Assembly: GCA_023423495.1 (NCBI GenBank)
Contig: JAFAFM010000119.1
Span: forward strand, 1 to 14,484
Direction: 5' to 3'
Length of the DNA stretch: 14,484 bases
From: Armatimonadota bacterium
GTDB lineage: Bacteria; Armatimonadota; Fimbriimonadia; Fimbriimonadales; Fimbriimonadaceae
Part shown: positions 1 to 8,198 of the stretch, in pieces
Layout of the letters: each line of letters opens with the position of its first letter
How positions within the stretch are numbered: position 1 is the stretch's first letter
Position numbers and translations under genes: made by a program
The notes under the pieces: model-generated
Told to the model about the DNA's origin: nothing
Seen by the model: only the letters and a program-made list of their open reading frames with translations
Database searches by the model: none

Positions 1-2273
1 CGCGACTCCCAAAGCTGCCGAGTTTCACCTTGGAATCCAAAAGGAGTCAGGAGGCGATTGTAGTTGCCGTCGCCCGCGATACCAGCCTTGAAATAAGGCG
101 TGTGAACCATCGCGTTGAGCGTGCTGAACGCGCCATAGCTGTGTCCACCGATGCCGAGCTTGTTGCGGTCGATCGTTCCGTCATCGCAAATGGCATTGAT
201 CGTGGCTGACAAGTTGTTCCGGAGTTGGGGAACGTAGCCGTCGTTCTTCCGGGTCTCGGCCCCAATGATCGGACAATCCGGCTCGACCAGGGCATATCCG
301 GCCCGAAGCAGAATCTTCTTGGAGGAGGGTGAGATCGAGCTAAACGTGTTCTTGTTGAACGTTCGGTTGCTGCGATCGTAGGCTGCCTGATCCACAAACT
401 CTGACGGATAGAACCAGAAAAAGGCAGGCAACTTCGCTCCAGGCTTAGCACCGGCCGGGTATGTAACCGTAACATCGAACTTGAGCCCGTCTGGCCTCGT
501 CACCGTAAATCTGCGCTTGCTTGCCTGGGTAAGGTCGGGCGCGTAATCACGGTTTGCCGTAAGCTGACGCACATCCTGCTTCGTTGTTGAATCCACCAGG
601 TAGGTTTGAGAAATGGAAGTCGGGCTCTGTCTGCTGACAAGAAGCAATTTGCCGTCATCATCCACCATCGAAGCGGTTTCATAGCGATCCGGGCTGGATT
701 CAAATAACCTATCCCTCTTGCCCGTTTCAATTTCAACTCGGTCAAGGAATGGCTTGGGCCCTTCCTTGAGTGGATCCTTGCTGTACTTGGTTCCGCTCAA
801 ATAGACGAACTTGCCGTCATTCGACATTCGGACGATGCTTCCCGCGACGCGGCCTTCCCTCGTCATGAGCGAACCTGGATCTTCATAGAAAGCGTTGTCA
901 CCGGTTGCAGACTCCACAATCGTATACAGCTTGCTCGGGTTGTCGATTCGAACAGCGGAAAGGCGATTGCGACCGCCGATAGTTTGCGAAATGAAGAGCG
1001 TCTTGCAGTCTTCGCTGTATTGCACAGAGGAGATTCGCTGGTCGCTTTCGAAGATCGGCTTTGCATCCGATTCACCATAAGGGGCGACCCATTGCATGAC
1101 TCGATCCTTTTGGCCGGGCCGAAGCTGCTGCCCCCCAGGAGCGCCTTGAGCGCCGCCAGGTCGGCGACCTTGCTCGTCACTTTCCTGCCCGTCCGGAGAC
1201 CCTCCCTCACGTCGAGCGGCGGAAACTTGCAGGAAGCTAAACCCTTGGCCGTCTGGACGCCAGGTCAGCGAACGCTTCTCGTTGTCCCCACCTTGGCCAG
1301 CGCCGCCGGAAGTGGTACCAAACCGGAGAGGTCGCTTCGAAATCTCCAAAACTTGCTTACCGGTCGCCGACCACAACACTTCGCGCTCCGGGAAGCTGGA
1401 AGCTGGGACCATGTAGCTGAACGGTTTCTCGATCAACGTAACCCGGAAATGCGAGCCATCAGCCTGAGGGCTAATGTTTTCAATCATTGCGGGCGCTCCG
1501 ATCGTAACCATACGGCCCGAATCTGCATCAACAACTCCTAGTTGACCGGTCGCATGCCACTCGAACAATTCAAATTCATGCGGAGTGTTCATGAGCCCCG
1601 CATAGGTTCGAATTGCGTTTGTCTTGTCGTCGCTGATTTTCACTTGAGGCGCCAATGCGACTTCCCCGTTCACGGGCATGGGGGCTCGCTTGGCCGGAAC
1701 GAAGACAGCAGCAATTCGCTTTGAATCGGACAGCCACTCGAACTGGTTCTCAAACGTTGCCAGCACGGGCACTTGGGTTATTTGCTTTGCTTTTCCCGTA
1801 GCCGCATCGACGACCCAAAGGTGGGTTGCACGATCCGAGTGACCGAAGAAAGCGATTCTCTTGCCGTCCGGAGACCAGGTTGGACTTCCAATACTTGTCC
1901 CTTTGGGGGCGTTTATCGTGACGGTGTTATCGTCGCCAATTCGCTTTACAAGGATTTGCTCCGTTCTGCGGAAGGACAGATTGCGCGTGCGATTCGCTCG
2001 CCAGTCAAGCTGCACGCCGCCCAAATTGTGATAAGGCCGCGCCAAATCCGCCAGCTTGGGTAGGCCGCTGCTAACGCTAACAATGTAGTGCGTTCGGTTC
2101 GGCCCCACGTTGGTGACGCTGCCGTTCCGATACCAGGGCGCGGTTACCACTTCCTCGATTTCCTTTGGGGGTCGGACGTAGGACTCCGCTGCGATCGCGT
2201 TGATTTTCGTATCGTCAGCCGACGCGGATACGACGACGATACAGCCAAGCGACATAAGAACCGCAAATTTCAT
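1..2273 (-). CDS. Secreted S9D-type (glutamyl endopeptidase-like) prolyl oligopeptidase family serine peptidase, C-terminus cut by window edge
   Basis: The reading frame stays open from ATG 2273 to the left edge (757 codons seen), so the last part of the gene is missing. Residues 1-20 form a signal peptide (start MKFAVLMSLG, cleavage near VSASA/DD), pointing to export. A beta-propeller region follows, with blades such as SPTWSPDGKRIAFFGHSD and the family segments LARP (near residue 75) and PFSYMVPASSFPERE. The alpha/beta-hydrolase domain begins near residue 580 and carries the nucleophile motif GGHSYGAF with Ser712, then NRLLTPFGFQGE, the pattern I know from plant chloroplast glutamyl endopeptidase (MEROPS S9D). 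The catalytic Asp and His would lie beyond the edge, so an intact triad is unproven. A Gly/Gln/Pro-rich insert sits near residues 340-385. The start follows an in-frame TAA 9 nt upstream and has no clear Shine-Dalgarno. It lies 64 nt after the desaturase on the same strand. The family call is firm; Glu specificity is inferred. Confidence 0.9.
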   Translation of the reverse strand, partial: MKFAVLMSLGCIVVVSASADDTKINAIAAESYVRPPKEIEEVVTAPWYRNGSVTNVGPNRTHYIVSVSSGLPKLADLARPYHNLGGVQLDWRANRTRNLSFRRTEQILVKRIGDDNTVTINAPKGTSIGSPTWSPDGKRIAFFGHSDRATHLWVVDAATGKAKQITQVPVLATFENQFEWLSDSKRIAAVFVPAKRAPMPVNGEVALAPQVKISDDKTNAIRTYAGLMNTPHEFELFEWHATGQLGVVDADSGRMVTIGAPAMIENISPQADGSHFRVTLIEKPFSYMVPASSFPEREVLWSATGKQVLEISKRPLRFGTTSGGAGQGGDNEKRSLTWRPDGQGFSFLQVSAARREGGSPDGQESDEQGRRPGGAQGAPGGQQLRPGQKDRVMQWVAPYGESDAKPIFESDQRISSVQYSEDCKTLFISQTIGGRNRLSAVRIDNPSKLYTIVESATGDNAFYEDPGSLMTREGRVAGSIVRMSNDGKFVYLSGTKYSKDPLKEGPKPFLDRVEIETGKRDRLFESSPDRYETASMVDDDGKLLLVSRQSPTSISQTYLVDSTTKQDVRQLTANRDYAPDLTQASKRRFTVTRPDGLKFDVTVTYPAGAKPGAKLPAFFWFYPSEFVDQAAYDRSNRTFNKNTFSSISPSSKKILLRAGYALVEPDCPIIGAETRKNDGYVPQLRNNLSATINAICDDGTIDRNKLGIGGHSYGAFSTLNAMVHTPYFKAGIAGDGNYNRLLTPFGFQGETRQLWES

Positions 2274-2337
2274 GTTGGGGGTTTACCCAATTGGAATGGC
2301 AGAATGGCTGGTTTGCGGCCAGATTGATATGGCTGAA

Positions 2338-3774
2338 TTAGGAAAATCGATTTGTAATGTGTTGCACTGCTAAATCTGCAGATATCAAAACCATCGGCAT
2401 CCCGTTTCCTGGCACCGTGCTTGCCCCGACGTAGTACAAAAAAGGGTTCGACTTTGATCGGTTGGAGGGCCGAAAATAAGCGCTTTGCAAGAGATGGTGG
2501 GAGAGCCCGAAGGCCGCGCCCTTTTCGAGCATGAAATCGTTTTGCCAGTCGACCGGTGTTCTCACTTTAAGAGCCCGGACTTTTCTTTCTTGAAATCCAC
2601 ACTCTCGGCTCAGACGGTCAAAAACGCTCGCTTGGAGCCCCTCTCCATCGGAACCCAACCAAGCATGATCCAGATTCGGGCATGGAACAAGAATCATGAG
2701 GTTCTGGTGGCCCGGTCGAGTCCGTGACGGGTCTGACTTCCCGGAGACGCACACATAGAAGGATGGATCCTCCGGAATCTGGTTTAGGTTGAAGATTTGG
2801 TCGAAATTGCGCCTGAAGTCGCGTCCAAAGAACACGTTGTGGTGGAGCAAAGTCGGCAACTCACCTTCGTAATCCAGATACAACATGTACGCTGAGCAGG
2901 AGTATTTCCAACTCGCGGGAATCTTCTCTCCTTCTAAATCCGACTTGGATTTGGGCAGATCGACGTTGCTTACGATGGCGTCAGCCTTTATGACTTCTCC
3001 TGAAGACAAGTGCACCGAATTGGCTTCGATCTTGGTCACTTCGCATCCGGTTCGAATTGTCGCTCCATGTTGTTCAGCAAGCCGTTGGATGGCGTAGGAC
3101 AACTGTGTAACCCCGCCCATCGGGTACCAAATTCCACCCGCCATCTCCATGTAGGTAAGCGTCGAGTAGACCCATGCAGCCGCGAAGGGCGAGAGTCCGA
3201 GGTACATGGATTGGAAGCTGAAGAGCATCTGAACGCGCTCGTCTTGAAAGTAGGAGCGAATGCGCTTATGCAGGTTCGACAGCATCTTATGCTGAATGGT
3301 TGTCTTAAGCGCGGTTGGCCCGAGAAAGTCGGCCAGCGAATCGTAATTCCGCTCGACAAACATGGGGATCGCTGCTTCGTAAAGGCCTGCTAAGTCGGAA
3401 CGGAATCTGTGCAGAGTCGCAGCATCTTGAGGATTAACCGCGGCGACCGCTTCCCGAAGCTTTTCGAAATCGCTTGAAGCATCTAGACAAGTGTGATCTG
3501 CATAGAAGACGCGATAACTGGGCTCGCATCGAGCCAATTGCAGGTGATCTTCGAGCCGTTCTCCGACGTCTTCGAACAGCTTGCGAAAAGGTTCGAGCAT
3601 CATCAGCAGAGTCGGCCCGGAGTCGAAATGGCATTCTCCCACAGTCAATTCCTGATTTCTGCCGCCGACGCTCGATAAACGTTCGAGGACCGTCACCCGG
3701 TATCCAAGATGGGAAAGTCGCAAAGCGGTTGCCAGTCCCCCCAGACCTGCACCGACAACCACGACATGCTTCAA
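2338..3774 (-). CDS. crtI: CrtI/CrtD-family carotenoid (phytoene) desaturase, FAD-dependent
   Basis: The 478-residue protein has the CrtI-family layout at the family's usual size (about 490). A Rossmann dinucleotide motif GAGLGG at residues 8-13 precedes the FAD-ribose Glu in VTVLERLSSVGGR, and FDSGPT follows. The middle holds the pattern SMYLGLSPFAAAWVY and GIWYPMGG. The C-terminus has the family signature YYVGASTVPGNGMPMVLIS. Members remove hydrogens from phytoene or related carotenes at the membrane, with FAD as acceptor. Start is TTG at 3774: a TGAGGG ribosome site lies 7 nt upstream over the cruF stop, and any later start would cut the Rossmann strand. With cruF as neighbour, it could be the 3',4'-desaturase CrtD acting after CruF rather than the phytoene desaturase itself; sequence alone does not decide. 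No phytoene synthase is in the window, so earlier steps are encoded elsewhere. Confidence 0.88.
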   Translation of the reverse strand: MKHVVVVGAGLGGLATALRLSHLGYRVTVLERLSSVGGRNQELTVGECHFDSGPTLLMMLEPFRKLFEDVGERLEDHLQLARCEPSYRVFYADHTCLDASSDFEKLREAVAAVNPQDAATLHRFRSDLAGLYEAAIPMFVERNYDSLADFLGPTALKTTIQHKMLSNLHKRIRSYFQDERVQMLFSFQSMYLGLSPFAAAWVYSTLTYMEMAGGIWYPMGGVTQLSYAIQRLAEQHGATIRTGCEVTKIEANSVHLSSGEVIKADAIVSNVDLPKSKSDLEGEKIPASWKYSCSAYMLYLDYEGELPTLLHHNVFFGRDFRRNFDQIFNLNQIPEDPSFYVCVSGKSDPSRTRPGHQNLMILVPCPNLDHAWLGSDGEGLQASVFDRLSRECGFQERKVRALKVRTPVDWQNDFMLEKGAAFGLSHHLLQSAYFRPSNRSKSNPFLYYVGASTVPGNGMPMVLISADLAVQHITNRFS

Positions 3775-3781
3775 CTGCCAA

Positions 3782-3787
3782 CCCTCA
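3782..3787 (-). promoter_or_regulatory. Ribosome binding site of the desaturase, overlapping the cruF stop
   Basis: On the minus strand TGAGGG holds both the cruF stop (TGA, 3787-3785) and a GAGGG Shine-Dalgarno core, 7 nt before the TTG at 3774. It supports the TTG start and implies translational coupling between the two carotenoid genes. Confidence 0.7.
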
Positions 3788-4429
3788 TCGGAGGAGCCAG
3801 ATCACGCCGAGGAGCAAGACGTATGCGGCCAGCACCAGCGGAGCGATCGTACCACGCTTGGCGGGACGAAAGCCAATGATGAGGGTCGCCAAAAAGGAGG
3901 TCAGCAGCCAGCCAAAAACGTTCAGCCACGGAGCGCCACCAGGCAATGGGCCAGGGTTTTGCCATTCCCAGTAGTGAAGGGTTCTGGTCATGACCGGTTC
4001 CATAAAAAAGTCGATGAGCGTGGAAATAATCGGCGCCAACACCAAAGCCTGCCTGCCCAGCGGTCTTAGTGCGATGGCCGTTCCCCCCGCAATCAAAAAC
4101 CACGCAAAAGGTAGGCACAGAGGAAAGTTGTGGTTGCCGGGCAGTTGGACGGTTGGTTGCCATGCCCGGGTGTATTCGTAATCCCCAAACGGAAACTGGA
4201 AATACAGGCCCACGATCTCCGCCAACGCGCCAACGATCAGCACAGCAAGGACGCGGGGGAGAGTTGTTTCTCTTGTCAAAGTCAGAAATCCCGTAACAAC
4301 GACAACCGCGGCCGAGATCGGCTGAATGAAGCCAGGCTCCACGTTTGTTAGCTTCGTGATCAGCAGCCCTGCCAAGGAGAAGGCAACGGCAGCGAAGTAC
4401 ACCTTCGCCCAGAGAGACAAGCCCTTCAT
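3785..4429 (-). CDS. cruF: CruF-type carotenoid 1',2'-hydratase, integral membrane protein (DUF422 / carotenoid biosynthesis protein)
   Basis: The 214-residue protein is almost wholly hydrophobic, with about seven membrane segments (roughly residues 9-27, 32-50, 57-77, 101-121, 127-146, 167-187, 193-212). Conserved CruF/DUF422 signatures are visible: AEIVG before PFGDYEYT (80-87), DFFMEP (140-145), HYWEWQNPG (152-160) and GAPWLNVFGW (165-174). Known CruF proteins add water to the 1',2' double bond of acyclic carotenoid ends (gamma-carotene or lycopene type), a step toward hydroxylated or glycosylated carotenoids in Deinococcus and cyanobacteria. Start ATG 4429-4427 overlaps the polA stop as ATGA, with no separate ribosome site, so translation is probably coupled to polA. 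It ends 10 nt before the desaturase. Family assignment is strong; the exact substrate is inferred. Confidence 0.88.
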   Translation of the reverse strand: MKGLSLWAKVYFAAVAFSLAGLLITKLTNVEPGFIQPISAAVVVVTGFLTLTRETTLPRVLAVLIVGALAEIVGLYFQFPFGDYEYTRAWQPTVQLPGNHNFPLCLPFAWFLIAGGTAIALRPLGRQALVLAPIISTLIDFFMEPVMTRTLHYWEWQNPGPLPGGAPWLNVFGWLLTSFLATLIIGFRPAKRGTIAPLVLAAYVLLLGVIWLLR

Positions 4430-7041
4430 GGACGGAGAACGGCAGTCATTTCATTCCAATCGAGGCCAACCTTTGCATCGACTTCAACGGGCACGTCGAG
4501 CGGCAGTGCGGTCTCCATCCCCTCGCGGATCGGTTCGATCAAACCTTCTTCTCCATTTGCAAGCTCGAAAACAAGCTCGTCATGCACATTGAGCAGCATT
4601 CGGGTCTGTGTGCCGGAAATCCGCTTGCGGACTTCGATCATTGCCAGTTTCAGCATGTCAGCCGCCGTGCCTTGAATGGGAGCATTCATGGCCTGTCGCT
4701 CAGCAGCTTTGCGCTCCATTACCTTGGGTGCGTGAATGTCTGGGAAGTAGCGCCGCCGTCCGCGCAGAGTTCGAGTAAAGCCCTTTGACCTTGCCTCCTG
4801 AACAATGCTGTCCGTGAAGCCCTTGACCGCGGGGAAACGCTCGTTATAAGTCTTGATAAGCTCCTTGGCCTCCGCGACCGAAAAACCACCTCCCAGTTGC
4901 TGGGCCAGGCCAAATTCGCTAACACCGTAGAGAACGGCGTAGTTAAGCATCTTGGCGAGCCGGCGCTGCTCTTTGGAAGCGGGCTCTTCTCCGAGGTTGA
5001 ACATCTTTTGTGCAGTGACGGTATGTACGTCTTCGTGTTCCTCAAACGCTGAACTCAGGGCCGGTTCGTCGCACATGTGGGCGAGGACCCGCAGTTCGAT
5101 TTGCGAGTAGTCCAAAGAAAGCAATCGATAACCCTCTTGGGCATTGAAAGCCTTGCGAATGCCACGGCCGAGCTCCGTGCGAATCGGAATGTTTTGAAGG
5201 TTCGGATCGTTGGAGCTGAGGCGGCCCGTCGCGGCTCCGATTTGGTTGTAGGTCGTGTGGATGCGGCCATCCGGTTGGATCAACTTCTCTAGAGCGTCCG
5301 CGTAGGTCGATTTAAGCTTTGTAAGTTCACGCCAATTTAAAACTTCGGCGGCAATCTCGTACTGCGGCGCAATCTGGCTGAGAACCTCGACGCCCGTTGC
5401 GTAGCCCGTTTTGGTCTTCTGCGCCCCGGGAATCTGAAGCTTGTCGAACAATATTTCTCCCAGCTGTTTGGGTGAGCCGATCGTAAACTCCTGCCCCGCC
5501 AGTTCGTAGATTCGCGCGGTGATGCGCTCGATCTCGGCTTGAAGCGTGCTCGAGAATTCCCGAAGCTGCGGGCGGTTGGTGCGCACCCCAAACTTTTCCA
5601 TCTCCGTCAAGATTGGGACGAGCGGCAACTCGATCTCATCCAGGACATGGGTTTGCTCCTCCTTCTGCAAGCGATCGCGCAAGACCGGCTCAAGCAAATA
5701 GAGTGCGGCGGCCATTTCGTCCGGACGAGTTGGCGATTGGACATCCAGATAACCTTGGACCAAGTCTCTCAGCGAGTAAGAGGAGCGCTGCGACTGCAAA
5801 ACAAACGCCGCCAGCATCGAATCAAATCCGGGAACTCCGTACAAGTCCGGGCGAGGAGCGAAGGCGTCCAAGCGCTTGAAGACTGCTTTCGAGTCATGAA
5901 AGATTGCTCGCGTGGGGTCCTTCGAGATGAATTCGAGCGCCTCCACCTCGGAGCACTCGGCGACATCTGCTCCCTTTGCGAGATATGCTTTCCTTTCGGG
6001 GTCATCGAACAAGTCTCTGGCTGCCGGCGCGGCGAAGTAGACCGCGTAACGCGACTCGCCGATGAAGTTGGCCAAACCGACGATATCGCCGACAGGAAAT
6101 ACATGGGTCTCGAGCGCTTCATTTTCAACTGTCGCCGGGACGACTCGTCCGCCCGCTCCATCCAGATATGCACCGAGAACTTTGTCCGCTCGGCGGTGCA
6201 ACGTCTTGAACTCGTACGCCTCCAGCATGACCTTGGCGTCTTCAAGCTGCTGCATAGTCAAGACGAACGGTTTGAAGTCATATTCCAGCGGCACCGAGCG
6301 GTCGATGGTAGCCAGAAACTTACTAACCTTGAGCGAGTCTTTGACCGGCTCGATCTTCTTGGCGTACTTTGGCGGAACTTCGTCGAATCGCTCCAGAATC
6401 GCCTCAATGGATCCAAACGTTTGGATCAGTTCAGCCGCACCTTTATCTCCGATCCCCGGAACTCCGGGAATGTTGTCGCTGGTGTCACCCTTGATTGCTT
6501 TAAAATCCGGTACCTGCTCCGCAGTCACCCCCCAGCGCTCGACCACCTGCTCGGGTCCATAGGTCACGGTGTCCGTGACGCCGAGCTTCATTGTCAACAC
6601 AGACACGCAGTCATCGACCAGCTGTAGAGCATCCAAGTCCCCGGTGACAATTGTGGTGTCGTAGCCGTTTTCTTCGCCCAGGCGGCTGATTGTTCCTACC
6701 ACGTCGTCTGCTTCGTATCCGGTCACTTCGATGGAGGGAATGCCCAGGGCGGCAATCAATTCTCGAGCGATTGGCAACTGGACTTTAAGTTCTTCCGCGA
6801 TCTCCCTACGAGTGCCCTTGTACTCGGCATATTCCGCATGCCTAAAGGTTTTCCCGGGAGCGTCCAGGGCAACCACGATGGCATCCGGCTTGGTGTTTTC
6901 CAGCAGCAGGAAAAGCATCTGGGTAAATCCGTACAAAGCGTTCGTTGGGCGACCGTCCGCCGTAGAAAGGTAGCGGGTCGCAAAGAAAGCTCGATACAGA
7001 AGGCTGTACCCATCGATAATCACCAGCCGCTTATTGGCCAT
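4426..7041 (-). CDS. polA: DNA polymerase I (5' nuclease and polymerase active, proofreading site lost)
   Basis: At 871 residues this is a full-length bacterial Pol I, which fills repair gaps and removes Okazaki RNA primers. The N-terminal 5' nuclease starts with MANKRLVIIDGYSLLYRAF (Asp10) and has the helix-hairpin-helix segment KGDTSDNIPGVPGIGDKG near residues 185-202. The central 3'-5' exonuclease fold is recognisable (FDSMLAAFVLQS, YSLRDLVQGYLD) but lacks the ExoI DxE motif and the ExoII Asp, so proofreading is probably absent, as in Thermus or Bacillus Pol I. The polymerase domain has motif A SLDYSQIELR (Asp644), O-helix motif B RRLAKMLNYAVLYG and motif C NVHDELVFE (His820, Asp821, Glu822). 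Unusually, residue 701 of the O-helix (E. coli Phe762) is Tyr, codon TAC. Start ATG 7041 has AGAGGT about 11 nt upstream. It is the first gene of the leftward run and overlaps cruF by four bases. Confidence 0.98.
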   Translation of the reverse strand: MANKRLVIIDGYSLLYRAFFATRYLSTADGRPTNALYGFTQMLFLLLENTKPDAIVVALDAPGKTFRHAEYAEYKGTRREIAEELKVQLPIARELIAALGIPSIEVTGYEADDVVGTISRLGEENGYDTTIVTGDLDALQLVDDCVSVLTMKLGVTDTVTYGPEQVVERWGVTAEQVPDFKAIKGDTSDNIPGVPGIGDKGAAELIQTFGSIEAILERFDEVPPKYAKKIEPVKDSLKVSKFLATIDRSVPLEYDFKPFVLTMQQLEDAKVMLEAYEFKTLHRRADKVLGAYLDGAGGRVVPATVENEALETHVFPVGDIVGLANFIGESRYAVYFAAPAARDLFDDPERKAYLAKGADVAECSEVEALEFISKDPTRAIFHDSKAVFKRLDAFAPRPDLYGVPGFDSMLAAFVLQSQRSSYSLRDLVQGYLDVQSPTRPDEMAAALYLLEPVLRDRLQKEEQTHVLDEIELPLVPILTEMEKFGVRTNRPQLREFSSTLQAEIERITARIYELAGQEFTIGSPKQLGEILFDKLQIPGAQKTKTGYATGVEVLSQIAPQYEIAAEVLNWRELTKLKSTYADALEKLIQPDGRIHTTYNQIGAATGRLSSNDPNLQNIPIRTELGRGIRKAFNAQEGYRLLSLDYSQIELRVLAHMCDEPALSSAFEEHEDVHTVTAQKMFNLGEEPASKEQRRLAKMLNYAVLYGVSEFGLAQQLGGGFSVAEAKELIKTYNERFPAVKGFTDSIVQEARSKGFTRTLRGRRRYFPDIHAPKVMERKAAERQAMNAPIQGTAADMLKLAMIEVRKRISGTQTRMLLNVHDELVFELANGEEGLIEPIREGMETALPLDVPVEVDAKVGLDWNEMTAVLRP

Positions 7042-7229
7042 TGACTAACGTTACCTCTAGGGTCAAGCGGGAATCGGCTTGTCAGGACCCAGCCAATGGA
7101 CCTAATTGCCTAGCCTCGAAATGGGCCATAAGGGCCCTCTTTTCCGATCGCGGCAAACGTAAGGGATGGAATAACCCGTTAGGGAGATATTGTTGGACGC
7201 CGTGGTCCGACTTATGGACGAAAGGAAAT
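7042..7229. promoter_or_regulatory. Divergent intergenic region between polA and the signal peptidase gene
   Basis: These 188 nt separate polA (leftward) from the signal peptidase gene (rightward), so promoters for both probably lie here. I found no convincing -35/-10 pair on either strand. A perfect 8-bp palindrome AGGGCCCT lies at 7131-7138 and is the only notable short symmetry. An open frame runs from TTG 7041 into the signal peptidase, but its translation does not resemble the family, so I treat it as non-coding. Confidence 0.4.
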
Positions 7230-7736
7230 ATGGACTGGAAGTTACTGCTTGGACACCGGATCACGAAGTTCGCGAGCGCAGCTGCGATCATCGGGAGCGT
7301 TTACATGGCGCAACCCTATCGACCGGTTGTGGTCGTCGGAAAATCGATGAGCCCGACTTATGTCGATCGTGAAGTCCTGCTTTCCACGACGAACGCTGAC
7401 GTGATAAAGAAAGGGGACGTTGTGATTATCGACGGCCCTGACGGTCCATTAGTGAAGCGCGTAGCCTTTGCGCCCGGCGATTGGATGGAGTTGCGGTTCT
7501 TTGCTCACCAGTGGCGACCGGCCTTCGATCTCAAGTTTGAACACATGAAGCGGCTTGACCGAGTGCCGGTTCGGAATGTTCAAATCCCGCAGGATTATGT
7601 TTATGTGGTTGGCGACAACCCAATACACTCCATCGACTCCAGGCACTTTGGTGTTTTGCCGCTTGAGAACATTCGCGGCAAGGTATTGAACCCGCGCGCC
7701 ACGCAATACAAAACGCAGGAAAACTCCTCTTCGTAA
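7230..7736 (+). CDS. lepB: Signal peptidase I (S26 family), short form
   Basis: The 168-residue protein carries one N-terminal membrane segment (about residues 14-28) and all catalytic boxes of S26 signal peptidases: box B GKSMSPTY with nucleophile Ser39, box C-like KKGDVVIID, box D VKRVAFAPGD with general base Lys76, and box E VGDNPIHSIDSRHFG. It would cleave signal peptides from exported preproteins on the outer face of the inner membrane. Several window genes encode candidate substrates, including the S9 peptidase and the STN protein. The size suits the small single-anchor type (about 170-190 residues). I chose ATG 7230 because AAAGGA lies just upstream and the membrane anchor starts there; the frame is open back to 7041 but the extra residues look random. 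The ribosome spacing is short (about 4 nt). It diverges from polA. Confidence 0.93.
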   Translation: MDWKLLLGHRITKFASAAAIIGSVYMAQPYRPVVVVGKSMSPTYVDREVLLSTTNADVIKKGDVVIIDGPDGPLVKRVAFAPGDWMELRFFAHQWRPAFDLKFEHMKRLDRVPVRNVQIPQDYVYVVGDNPIHSIDSRHFGVLPLENIRGKVLNPRATQYKTQENSSS

Positions 7737-7792
7737 GAAGGAATTCGAGGTTGGAACGTCGTACTTTCTAGCTGCCGGGTAAACTGATTTAT

Positions 7793-7820
7793 CGCCCGAT
7801 GTCGTTGGGAGAATCGGGTG
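7793..7820 (+). other. Imperfect hairpin between signal peptidase and TfoX-domain genes
   Basis: CGCCCGAT (7793-7800) pairs with ATCGGGTG (7813-7820) over 8 bp with one G-U pair and a 12-nt loop. No T-run follows, so it is not a standard intrinsic terminator. It could be a leader structure or chance. The 117-nt gap 7737-7853 holds nothing else clear except the ribosome site of the next gene. Confidence 0.3.
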
Positions 7821-7840
7821 GCCAAACCCACATCTGGCTG

Positions 7841-7845
7841 AGGAG
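7841..7845 (+). promoter_or_regulatory. Ribosome binding site fixing a TTG start for the TfoX-domain gene
   Basis: AGGAG lies 8 nt before TTG 7854. The next in-frame ATG (7863) would be 17 nt away, too far, so the TTG is favoured. Confidence 0.7.
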
Positions 7846-7853
7846 TACTTGCC

Positions 7854-8198
7854 TTGAGCGCAATGGTATATCGTCCACTAAGGTACGAACAGATGATGAA
7901 GGCCGCTGAGGCCTACGATGTTCGCGCGCGCCGCATGTTTGGCGGCATGGGAGTCTATACCGGCGAACGCATGTTCGCTTTCTTGATCGGTGAAGAGATC
8001 GGCTTGAAGCTGTCCCCTGAGGACTTCGAAGAAGCGATGCAGATCCCCGGAGCCGGTCCCCTTCACCCCGACGCTGAATCGGAGCCCATGCGCGAGTACG
8101 TGAACATGCCAAAGCATATTTTGGATAACCTGGACCAGTTTGTTATGTGGGTCGAGCGCAGCGCTGCCTACGTTCGCAAGAAAGCGCTCCAAGGCTAG
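7854..8198 (+). CDS. Stand-alone TfoX N-terminal domain protein
   Basis: The 114-residue protein matches the TfoX N-terminal domain: RRMFGGMGVYTGERMFAFLI (residues 26-45), then a GLKLSPED strand, and the helical end EYVNMPKHILDNLDQFVMWV with a small basic tail. The full TfoX/Sxy protein of gamma-proteobacteria controls competence genes. Stand-alone N-domains are common across bacteria and their function is largely unknown, so I do not claim a competence role. The length suits a single domain (about 90-115 residues). The TTG start is supported by AGGAG 8 nt upstream. Its TAG stop (8196-8198) directly abuts the ATG of the next gene, implying one mRNA and coupled translation. Confidence 0.88.
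   Translation: MSAMVYRPLRYEQMMKAAEAYDVRARRMFGGMGVYTGERMFAFLIGEEIGLKLSPEDFEEAMQIPGAGPLHPDAESEPMREYVNMPKHILDNLDQFVMWVERSAAYVRKKALQG

Noticed and set aside
984..1541. Plus-strand open frame of 185 codons inside the peptidase
   Set aside because: The minus-strand peptidase frame is continuous here and carries family motifs; this is its shadow.
5539..6627. Long plus-strand open frame (362 codons) opposite polA
   Set aside because: Its translation is Arg/Leu/Asp-rich without any family pattern, and it mirrors the codon structure of the clearly real polA.
7041..7229. Extended N-terminus of the signal peptidase from TTG 7041
   Set aside because: The extra 63 residues do not look like signal peptidase, lack a ribosome site, and would fill the whole divergent promoter region.
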